Positions 1 to 5,352 of a stretch of DNA of 7,595 nucleotides are shown here, piece after piece. The notes under the pieces were generated by a model, which worked only from the letters and a program-made list of their open reading frames with translations, made no database searches and had not been told where the DNA came from. Origin of the DNA: G041228335 sp964580905 (GTDB lineage: Bacteria > Pseudomonadota > Alphaproteobacteria > Puniceispirillales > UBA1172); assembly GCA_964580905.1 (NCBI GenBank), contig CAZOLR010000059.1, positions 1-7,595 on the forward strand, read 5' to 3'. Each line of letters starts with the position of its first letter. The first letter of the stretch is position 1. A program made the position numbers and the translations under genes.

Positions 1-787
1 TGGCGGTATAATTGGCCGGATAATGACGGCCCTGCCGCCAGAGATGCGGCGTCACATCATCAAGCCATGCCCAGAGCGGGGCCATCACGGCTTCCGCGTC
101 AACCTGATCCGCGGGGTGTTGCAGGACTGCAGGTTCGGCCGCGACCTCAAGCAGAATCTGTTTAAGGAAACTTGTGCCGGTGAAATCCGGCGGCTGCGGG
201 AAGGTAAACCGCCCCGGATTTGACCGGATCCATTCACCAAGCGCCGCCGCCGACTTAGGTGGTGACTTAAGGTCTCCGGTGTCGTAACCGAAGACAAGCT
301 GTGCCCTTCCCCATGGACTTTCCAGCCCGTCGGTGGGGGTCGCGAAATCGTTCAATATGGCCGGCAGTGCCACAGGGTCCGTAAACCGAAAAGAGGGCAG
401 GTCCATCACCCATGGTTTTGCCTGCAACAGTTTGTTGCGTTTCATCGAGGCAAAATTTTCCCCGTTGATCCAGATAAGATCAACCGAACCACCACTGGTC
501 CGGCCAGCGGTCTTTTCCGCCAGGATCCGGCCCACCGCTTCGGCTGTATCGGTCAGTTTGACGTGAACAAGGGTGATGCCATACCTCTTTTCAACTTCGT
601 CACCTGCCCAGCGGATATAATCATTGATGGCGGGCGAACCTCCCCAGGCATTGAAATAGACGGTTTCGGCAACACCGGACCTGGTCATAACGCCTGCAAA
701 AATCAGGGTGACGAGGAGGGTCGCACGGCTCAACGCTGTCTCCCAGCGCGGCATGGCAAAAAGCCGGACTTGAAAAAGAAACTTCAT
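1..787 (-). CDS. ynjB: YnjB-type ABC transporter substrate-binding protein (partial, C-terminus outside window)
   Basis: This is the periplasmic solute-binding component of an ABC importer of the YnjBCD type; the substrate of that family is not firmly established. The frame is open from ATG at 787 to the left edge (262 codons). The N-terminus has a basic n-region (about residues 1-21), a hydrophobic core (RATLLVTLIFAGVM, 21-34) and a plausible signal cleavage site after SGVA (residue 40). The mature start, ETVYFNAWGGSPAINDYIRW (41-60), and the segment GGSVDLIWINGENF (99-112) are what I recognise as typical of the YnjB family. A ribosome binding site GGAAGG lies about 7 bases before ATG-787; the in-frame ATG at codon 12 has none, so the longer start is preferred. 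If the usual order holds, the permease (ynjC) and ATPase (ynjD) genes lie left of base 1. The binding-protein class is fairly sure; the exact family rests on remembered motifs. Confidence 0.8.
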   Translation of the reverse strand, partial: MKFLFQVRLFAMPRWETALSRATLLVTLIFAGVMTRSGVAETVYFNAWGGSPAINDYIRWAGDEVEKRYGITLVHVKLTDTAEAVGRILAEKTAGRTSGGSVDLIWINGENFASMKRNKLLQAKPWVMDLPSFRFTDPVALPAILNDFATPTDGLESPWGRAQLVFGYDTGDLKSPPKSAAALGEWIRSNPGRFTFPQPPDFTGTSFLKQILLEVAAEPAVLQHPADQVDAEAVMAPLWAWLDDVTPHLWRQGRHYPANYTA

Positions 788-843
788 GATTTTTCCTTCC
801 ATAAGTTTTTTCACATGCCTTTTGTCGCAATGACCGCTGGAAC

Positions 844-905
844 AAAAAACCTGAAATCTCGTTTGGGCAGGCATCCTCATGCGTCAGGTTGATAAAGTCT
901 ATGCC
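844..905 (-). promoter_or_regulatory. Possible structured leader or attenuator before the ynjB-like gene
   Basis: The spacer between the ynjB-like gene and the divergent lipoprotein gene contains a perfect 7-bp inverted repeat, AACCTGA at 848-854 and TCAGGTT at 884-890. Read on the minus strand, the second arm runs directly into TTTTTT (849-844), as in an intrinsic terminator, about 60 bases before the ynjB-like start. The loop holds a small hairpin GCAT-GAGG-ATGC (882-871 on the minus strand). Its ATGCC arm (874-870) can instead pair with GGCAT at 905-901, which lies 5' of the whole stem. Alternative pairing of this kind fits a terminator/antiterminator or pseudoknot. The stem is only moderately stable (mixed A/T and G/C, 29-base loop). 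I cannot match it to a known riboswitch class, so this is a candidate only. Confidence 0.3.
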
Positions 906-949
906 GAAGCGCGATTCCAGGCCACTTTTTTTCACAGTACATTGAGATC

Positions 950-1729
950 ATGCAGCCTGACCTCGTCATCCCAGCAAGGTGGGGTTTTTTGTTTATCCTT
1001 GCAAGTCTCACTTCCGGCCTGGCAGGTTGCGGGGGCGGGGGAAGCACTGCCCCCGCCCCACCTCTTGTTATCACCGCACCGGCACAATCAAGCCTTGATC
1101 AGGGTCAGGCGGCTGAGCTCATGCAACATCTGGAGGGAGAAGGCCGGCCATGGATAAGCCTGATAGAAAGCGACAGCGCAAGACTTGAGCTTGCCGGCGA
1201 AGACCCTGCCACTAATGCTGTTCTGGCCAAACTGCCTTCACCGTCCTTCTCAAGCACGGAGCAGATCCCGACACAATTTTCCCGCTTTCAGTATCTGCAA
1301 TCCGCCATTTCAGCGCAGCGTGACCCGGGCCGGTATCTGCTCTGGGGTCGGCGCCCCGTCGCTGTCCTGACCGGTCAGGCCAGCTACGGGCTGAAAAGCC
1401 ATTGGACCTGCATCGGATGCGAGGCGGGCGGCGTCCCTCTCAACGGCGTGGCGACCGGAGGATTAACCCTTGATTTCGATCAGCTTGAGGGTGAGCTCTC
1501 ATTAACAGGTGGCGGCATGGCGATAGATGCGTCTGTCGATCTTGAAAAGAGTTATATTTTCCATGAAGGACGTAACGTTACCCTCAGCTTCGGGGGTGAG
1601 CTGATCCCCCTTGATCAGGCATCGATCACCGGCAGCCTGTTTGGCCCGGGCGGGGAGGAGGCCGGGTTTCTCTATGGCCTGATCGGCGGTGACCTGACCG
1701 TAAGCGGTGCGGCTATCGGAACCAGATAA
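950..1729 (+). CDS. TbpB-like outer-membrane lipoprotein
   Basis: The 259-residue product is a lipoprotein. It has Arg10, a hydrophobic stretch WGFLFILASL (11-20) and a lipobox LAGC with the lipidated cysteine at residue 27. The residue after Cys is Gly, not Asp, which favours the outer membrane. A GGGGSTAPAPP linker follows. The C-terminal third is rich in alternating polar and hydrophobic strands (GLTLDFDQLEGELSL, 171-185; YIFHEGRNVTLSFGGELI, 202-219). It ends with GSLFGPGGEEAGFLYGLIGG (228-247), which resembles the GxFYGPxAxExGG signature of transferrin-binding-protein-like beta-barrel domains. Two cysteines in WTCIGC (154 and 157) may form a disulfide; there is no following His, so it is not a haem c site. 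The ATG has only a weak ribosome binding site (GAG, 944-946); no better in-frame start keeps the signal peptide intact. Ligand unknown. The lipoprotein call is strong, the family call moderate. Confidence 0.75.
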   Translation: MQPDLVIPARWGFLFILASLTSGLAGCGGGGSTAPAPPLVITAPAQSSLDQGQAAELMQHLEGEGRPWISLIESDSARLELAGEDPATNAVLAKLPSPSFSSTEQIPTQFSRFQYLQSAISAQRDPGRYLLWGRRPVAVLTGQASYGLKSHWTCIGCEAGGVPLNGVATGGLTLDFDQLEGELSLTGGGMAIDASVDLEKSYIFHEGRNVTLSFGGELIPLDQASITGSLFGPGGEEAGFLYGLIGGDLTVSGAAIGTR

Positions 1730-1740
1730 AGACAGGTAAA

Positions 1741-1764
1741 GCCAGCTATTGGCGAAGGGCTGGC
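1741..1764. terminator. Possible convergent hairpin between the lipoprotein and SDR genes
   Basis: A 6-bp inverted repeat, GCCAGC (1741-1746) and GCTGGC (1759-1764), with a 12-base loop sits where the lipoprotein gene (stop at 1729) and the minus-strand SDR gene (stop at 1746-1748) converge. It could serve transcripts from both sides, but there is no U-tract on either side and one arm is inside the SDR coding region. It is a weak candidate. Confidence 0.2.
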
Positions 1765-2507
1765 AGGCCAACCCCTGTGGCCTCGAACCCGCCATCGGCC
1801 GCCAGCGTCTGGCCGGTGATATAACTGGCCTTCTCCGATGCCAGAAAAACAATGGCCGATGCGATTTCATCTTCACTGCCATAACGGTTGAGCGGGATGG
1901 CATCGTGATAGGCATCGATAATGTCTTGCGTATGCACCGCCATGGCAAGCTTGGTCCGGACAGGACCGGGGGCAACACAGTTAGCGCGGATGCCGTATTC
2001 CCCGAGTTCTGCCGCCTGCTGAAGCGTCAGCTGGATCACCGCCGCCTTGGATGTGCCATACGCCACCCGCAGCGTCGATGCCCGAAGCCCGGAGATAGAG
2101 GCTATATTCACAATGCTGCCCCGGCTTTCCTTGAGTGCGGGTATCATGGCCTGGGAGCAGAGAAAAACACCATCGAGATTTGTCGCCATCACCCGGCGCC
2201 AGCGGGCAAAATCCATCTCTTCAATCGGCCCGAAATCAGCCACACCTGCGTTGTTCACCAAAACACCAACACCCCCGCCCCAATCAAGGACCGATCTGGT
2301 CATCTCAGCAACATCACTCTCGCTTGACACATCAGCAAGGAAGGCTTCGGCACCCTGACAGGTTTTGACCACAGCCATCAGCTCATCTTCATCGCGATCC
2401 ACCATGGCCACTCGCCATCCGGCATCAAGAAACTGTCTGGTGGTGGCAAGGCCGATGCCCCGGGCAGCCCCGGTGACCACGGCGACAGGTTTTGGCATAC
2501 TGGTCAT
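1746..2507 (-). CDS. SDR-family NAD(P)-dependent oxidoreductase (FabG-like)
   Basis: This is a classical short-chain dehydrogenase/reductase of 253 residues, the usual length, predicted to be cytoplasmic and to interconvert a hydroxyl and a carbonyl group. Visible motifs are the Rossmann glycine motif TGAARGIG (12-19), Asp37 at the end of strand beta-2 (favours NAD(H) over NADP(H)), NNAG (85-88), the structural Asn110 in TNLDG, Ser137, and YGTSK with Tyr150 and Lys154. The full Asn-Ser-Tyr-Lys tetrad is present, so it should be active. The end TGQTLAADGG (231-240) is also typical. The start ATG overlaps the stop of the upstream thioesterase gene as ATGA (2504-2507), with AGGAAAG upstream, so the two are translationally coupled. 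The substrate cannot be read from the sequence; coupling to a hotdog protein makes an acyl-CoA or related hydroxyacyl compound plausible. Confidence 0.93.
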   Translation of the reverse strand: MTSMPKPVAVVTGAARGIGLATTRQFLDAGWRVAMVDRDEDELMAVVKTCQGAEAFLADVSSESDVAEMTRSVLDWGGGVGVLVNNAGVADFGPIEEMDFARWRRVMATNLDGVFLCSQAMIPALKESRGSIVNIASISGLRASTLRVAYGTSKAAVIQLTLQQAAELGEYGIRANCVAPGPVRTKLAMAVHTQDIIDAYHDAIPLNRYGSEDEIASAIVFLASEKASYITGQTLAADGGFEATGVGLPALRQ

Positions 2508-2959
2508 GATACATTCTTTCCTGAAGATGGTTGCGACGATCCTGGTGGAATGGAATAGGTCAGGCTGGCATGGGCAAAGGGGCGTGCGCGCGCCGTATCA
2601 TCAGGGCTGCAGATTTCCACATCCCCCACCACAAGGCTTCGCCCGAGTTTGAGAATACGGGAATAGGCACGGAGTGTTCCCGGCTCAGGTTTGCGCATGA
2701 AGTTGATATGTGCGCCTGTTGTCACGGTCAGCGCTTCCGGTCCTATCCGGGACAGGATCAGAAGATAGAAGGCCACATCGGCAAGGGTGAAAAGTGTCGG
2801 CCCTGAGACCGTGTTGCCGGGCCGCAGATGCCTTGATGCGGCAAGCATATCCACTGAAATTCCGCTTTCATCCAGATGATGGATGCGGATATCAGGGGCA
2901 ATCTGCGGGAATTCCTTTTCAAGAAATATCTCTAACTTATCTTGTGTCATCGCCAGCAT
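2504..2959 (-). CDS. PaaI-family hotdog-fold thioesterase
   Basis: This is a hotdog-fold protein of the PaaI/YdiI thioesterase type, expected to hydrolyse (aryl)acyl-CoA thioesters in the cytoplasm. The core segment runs from HLRPGNTVSGPTLFTLAD through AFYLLILSRIG to TVTTGAHINFMRKPEPG. It matches the family pattern of a glycine/proline loop, then a central helix with an acidic residue (the Asp of TLADVAFY), then the strand TxxxxINFxRP. A long strand, RAYSRILKLGRSLVVGDVEI, follows. The frame opens further at ATG-2995, but that ATG has GGGGG directly against it with no spacing. ATG-2959 has a strong GGGAGAGG (2968-2975) eight bases upstream, so I choose 2959 (151 residues). A third ATG lies at 2950. 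It is the first gene of a two-gene operon with the SDR and is divergent from the VOC gene. The substrate is unknown. Confidence 0.85.
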   Translation of the reverse strand: MLAMTQDKLEIFLEKEFPQIAPDIRIHHLDESGISVDMLAASRHLRPGNTVSGPTLFTLADVAFYLLILSRIGPEALTVTTGAHINFMRKPEPGTLRAYSRILKLGRSLVVGDVEICSPDDTARARPFAHASLTYSIPPGSSQPSSGKNVS

Positions 2960-2967
2960 GTGAATGG

Positions 2968-2975
2968 CCTCTCCC
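2968..2975 (-). promoter_or_regulatory. Ribosome binding site that decides the thioesterase start
   Basis: GGGAGAGG on the minus strand lies eight bases before ATG-2959. The longer in-frame candidate, ATG-2995, has no spaced ribosome binding site. This moves the start 12 codons downstream of the longest open frame. Confidence 0.6.
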
Positions 2976-3108
2976 TTCAGGTATTCATCATTCATCCCCC
3001 ATGCCTGCTGTCAATGGCTTTCGCGCAAAACCGGCCTCACGCCATGGTAATGAAGCCGGGTCTGTGCCATGCTGGTGTGCAATCGATGGCAGCGTTTTGA
3101 GGCAGAGG

Positions 3109-3537
3109 ATGAAACTTTATCTCCACCATATCAATCTCTCAACCACCCAGGTCGGGGAGATGGATGCTTTCTACCGCGATGTTCTCGGGCTTGACCGGGA
3201 AACACAAGGCTTGCCCCGGCTTGAAAAAAAGAAGGGATATGACGGTGATGTCGCCTTTGTGACCGACGGCAATATCCAGATGCATCTGGCGGCACGTGAT
3301 ATCGGCGCCGGTTTCCGAACAGGACAGATTGTCAATCCGGTGGCCCGCGGGCATATCGCCTATCGCACCGATGATCTTGAGGCGTTCAAGGCACATCTTG
3401 ACACAAACGGAATACCCTATTCGGACTGGGGGGACAGGGCTGTTGCCGGCTGGCACCAGATTTTCTTCTATGATCCGGACGGCAATGTCATTGAAGTTCA
3501 CCAGATCACCGATGCTACAGCAGAGGATATCACCTGA
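3109..3537 (+). CDS. VOC-family (glyoxalase/dioxygenase superfamily) protein
   Basis: This 142-residue protein has the two-module vicinal-oxygen-chelate fold. The first module starts HHINLS (6-11) and contains FYRDVLGLD (21-29), the classic helix-turn of the family. The second module starts GHIAYRTDDLEAFKAHL (81-97) and ends FFYDPDGNVIEVHQI (119-133). Candidate metal ligands are His6 or His7, His82 and Glu129, the standard triad positions, so a metal-dependent enzyme (glyoxalase, epimerase or extradiol-type) is more likely than a binding-only protein. The frame is open upstream to 2794, but ATG-3109 has GAGG (3099-3102) at the right distance and begins exactly at the first VOC strand. The upstream part also overlaps the thioesterase gene, so it is not coding. 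The gene is divergent from the thioesterase-SDR operon and convergent with the HIBDH-family gene 15 bases downstream. The substrate is unknown. Confidence 0.9.
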   Translation: MKLYLHHINLSTTQVGEMDAFYRDVLGLDRETQGLPRLEKKKGYDGDVAFVTDGNIQMHLAARDIGAGFRTGQIVNPVARGHIAYRTDDLEAFKAHLDTNGIPYSDWGDRAVAGWHQIFFYDPDGNVIEVHQITDATAEDIT

Positions 3538-3552
3538 CCATTTATTATGAGC

Positions 3553-4425
3553 TTATCTGTCGTTGAGAAGACTGCTCAGATACGCCTGTCCATCCCGCGA
3601 CTTTGCGCCCTCCTTCACGATATCAAGGAGAAGCGAGGCCAGACGTCCCGCATCGCCATTCTGCCGGAGCAGGGTTTCAATATACCCCAGATCCTTGATC
3701 GTATTCTCAAGGCTGAACACATAGCCGTCATGACGACCGGCAATCGCCGCCGGAGCGATCCGGTCCAGACTCATCGAATGGCCGGAACCCTGGCAGGCAA
3801 GGCGATAGAATTTCTCCCAGTCCACACCATGATCACGCGCCCCCCGCATAGCCTCCATGACCAGCGTTGCTGTCCCGAGGGAAAGAAAATTGCTGATCAG
3901 TTTGGTGGTGGCCCCCATCCCGACCGGGCCCATATGTTCAATGGCCGAACAGCAGGGCTCAAGCACAGCACGCGCTTTTTCGGCCACATCTTCGGCAGCA
4001 CCTAGGATAGCACCAAGTGTTCCCGCCTCCGCCTGTGCGACACCCCCTGTCAGCGGTGCTTCAGCGTAAAGGACATCTTTTTCTGCCGCTGTTTCCGACA
4101 GTTCCACCACCGCATCAGGATGACTCGTGGTGCAGTCGATCACCAGCATGCCCGGACGTGATGACGGCAGGATCTGGTCCAGCACTCTGGCGGCGATATC
4201 CGCGTTGGGCAGGCAAAAGATCACGACATCCGACACCCCGGCAAGCGAAGCAGGATCAGCCTCTTCGACTGCCCCATGGGAGATCAGCGCATCAATGGGG
4301 GCGCGATTGCGATGCGCCATGATGCGAACATCACGTCCCGCATCCAGAAGACGCATCACCATCCCCCGGCCCATCAGCCCGGCGCCAAGAAAGCCGATGG
4401 TTTGATTTCCGCCGGATAGTCTCAC
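3553..4425 (-). CDS. NAD(P)-dependent oxidoreductase, 3-hydroxyisobutyrate dehydrogenase family
   Basis: This 290-residue member of the beta-hydroxyacid dehydrogenase family (3-hydroxyisobutyrate dehydrogenase, tartronate semialdehyde reductase and relatives) oxidises or reduces a small beta-hydroxy acid in the cytoplasm. Its features are the N-terminal Rossmann motif GFLGAGLMG (11-19), basic residues after beta-2 (AHRNR, 37-41) that favour NADP(H), the substrate-binding loop EAPLTGG (122-128), and GPVGMGATTKLISN (166-179) with the expected catalytic Lys175 and Asn179. KDL (244-246) in the C-terminal helical domain completes the family pattern. The length is normal. The start is GTG at 4425, overlapping the stop of the upstream SDR gene as GTGA (4422-4425), with GGAGG at 4439-4435, so it is the second gene of a coupled operon. 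HIBDH, GarR/GlxR-like and beta-keto acid reductase functions cannot be separated by eye. Confidence 0.92.
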   Translation of the reverse strand: MRLSGGNQTIGFLGAGLMGRGMVMRLLDAGRDVRIMAHRNRAPIDALISHGAVEEADPASLAGVSDVVIFCLPNADIAARVLDQILPSSRPGMLVIDCTTSHPDAVVELSETAAEKDVLYAEAPLTGGVAQAEAGTLGAILGAAEDVAEKARAVLEPCCSAIEHMGPVGMGATTKLISNFLSLGTATLVMEAMRGARDHGVDWEKFYRLACQGSGHSMSLDRIAPAAIAGRHDGYVFSLENTIKDLGYIETLLRQNGDAGRLASLLLDIVKEGAKSRDGQAYLSSLLNDR

Positions 4426-5162
4426 AGCGCCCAGCCTCCGTCGACAATCTGGAACGTGCCGGTGGTGAAGCGCGATTCATCCGATGCCAGATGGATGACA
4501 ATGCCTGTGACTTCCTCAGGTGTTGCAAAACGGCCGATGGGCTGGCGCGCGAGAAACTCAGCCTTGGCTTTTTCAAGATCTCCCCGGGCCCGCATTCTTT
4601 CTTCCAGGGACGGGGTGAGGATGGTACCCGGGCAGAGCGCGTTGCATCTGATCCCGCGATCGACAAAATCCCTTGCCACGGCCTTGGTCATGCCCATGAT
4701 AGCGGCTTTGGTGGACCCATAAAGACAGCGATCCGGTGCCCCTTTGATGGTGGAGGCAACCGACGCCATGTTGATGATCGATCCTTCACCAGCCTCCAGC
4801 ATCATCGGCAGATACGCCCTGATGAGCCGGAACTGCGACTGGACATTGAGGGTAAAGGCCATGGTGAAATCATCATCATCGGTGTCAAGAATGGTGCCGT
4901 GATGAACATGACCCGCGCAGTTGAACAGCGTGGTGACAGGCCCTGTCTTCTCCGGCGCGGCCCGGATTGCCGCCGCATCGGTGACATCGAGAGGAAAGGT
5001 TTCAATAGCCGGGTTTTCTGCCTTTACAGCTGCCAACAGCTCATCGTTGATATCGGTTGCGAAAACCTTTGCGCCTTCTTCGGCCATGGCCAGCGCAACA
5101 GCCCTCCCCTGGCCCTGCCCGGCCGCCGTCACAAGCGCGGTCTTACCTTCTAATCTGCCCAT
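4422..5162 (-). CDS. SDR-family oxidoreductase, DHRS6/BDH2-like (sugar-acid or 3-hydroxybutyrate dehydrogenase type)
   Basis: This 246-residue classical SDR has TAAGQGQG (12-19) as the cofactor motif, Asp37 for NAD(H), NCAG (81-84), Asn106, Ser134, Tyr148 and Lys152. The segment FNCAGHVHHGTIL (80-92), Arg145 three residues before the catalytic Tyr, SLEERMRARG (185-194, with Arg189) and the end RFATPEE...LASDES...DGGW follow the pattern I know from human DHRS6/BDH2 and from bacterial 2-keto-3-deoxy-L-fuconate dehydrogenases. The two arginines bind the substrate carboxylate in that group, so the substrate is probably a hydroxy acid. The start ATG-5162 has GGAGGG (5173-5168) five bases upstream. 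It is the first gene of an operon with the HIBDH-family gene, which suggests two successive redox steps on a hydroxy or keto acid. Sugar-acid versus hydroxybutyrate use is not decidable here. Confidence 0.92.
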   Translation of the reverse strand: MGRLEGKTALVTAAGQGQGRAVALAMAEEGAKVFATDINDELLAAVKAENPAIETFPLDVTDAAAIRAAPEKTGPVTTLFNCAGHVHHGTILDTDDDDFTMAFTLNVQSQFRLIRAYLPMMLEAGEGSIINMASVASTIKGAPDRCLYGSTKAAIMGMTKAVARDFVDRGIRCNALCPGTILTPSLEERMRARGDLEKAKAEFLARQPIGRFATPEEVTGIVIHLASDESRFTTGTFQIVDGGWAL

Positions 5163-5192
5163 GGTAACCCTCCTTTAATCTGCTGGTCATGC

Positions 5193-5223
5193 GGCACCCT
5201 GCCGGGACCCTTTCCATGGTGCC
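5193..5223. repeat. Inverted repeat in the leader of the SDR-HIBDH operon
   Basis: GGCACC (5193-5198) and GGTGCC (5218-5223) form a perfect 6-bp inverted repeat with a 19-base spacer, 31 to 61 bases before the SDR start on the minus strand. It could be an operator or a leader hairpin. There is no U-tract, and the short arms make chance occurrence possible. Confidence 0.25.
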
Positions 5224-5303
5224 TTCAGTTGTGGCCATGCGCAATACAATCCTGCTACGCCATGACGCCCTGATGCACCCGGGTTGGACAGAAAGCCCAG
5301 ATA

Positions 5304-5329
5304 CATGATATGAGGCTTTGTATATCATG
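5304..5329. promoter_or_regulatory. Palindromic site before the glycosyltransferase gene (possible operator)
   Basis: CATGATAT (5304-5311) and ATATCATG (5322-5329) are perfect 8-bp inverted arms separated by 10 bases. The site ends 23 bases before the GTG start of the glycosyltransferase gene. Arm length, dyad symmetry and one-helical-turn spacing (18 bases centre to centre) suit a dimeric regulator. It lies in the 190-base divergent spacer and could affect either side, though it is much closer to the glycosyltransferase. The AT-rich arms could also hold part of a promoter. No regulator gene is in the window. Confidence 0.4.
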
Positions 5330-5352
5330 ACCTGTAAAGGGAAGCTGAAATC

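Noticed and set aside
23..935. Several short plus- and minus-strand frames over the left edge
   Set aside because: They shadow the minus-strand ynjB-like gene, whose continuous frame runs off the window and shows a signal peptide and family motifs.
788..949. Thiamine pyrophosphate riboswitch before the ynjB-like gene
   Set aside because: I looked for the CTGAGA and ACCTGATCTGG-type conserved blocks on the minus strand; only a partial ACCTGA within the inverted repeat is present and the rest is missing.
1502..1978. Minus-strand open frame of 158 codons overlapping the lipoprotein and SDR genes
   Set aside because: It lies antisense to one real gene and out of frame with the other, shows no recognisable domain, and is explained by the GC-rich codon pattern of the true genes.
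3031..3059. CCGGC/GCCGG inverted repeat in the spacer between the thioesterase and VOC genes
   Set aside because: Five-base GC-rich arms with a 19-base spacer are expected by chance at this base composition.
2794..3108. N-terminal extension of the VOC gene in the same frame
   Set aside because: It overlaps the thioesterase gene, has no domain, and the internal ATG-3109 has a proper ribosome binding site and starts at the first VOC strand.
4491..5153. Plus-strand open frame of 220 codons opposite the DHRS6-like SDR
   Set aside because: It is fully antisense to a gene with complete SDR motifs; its translation is low-complexity and resembles no family.
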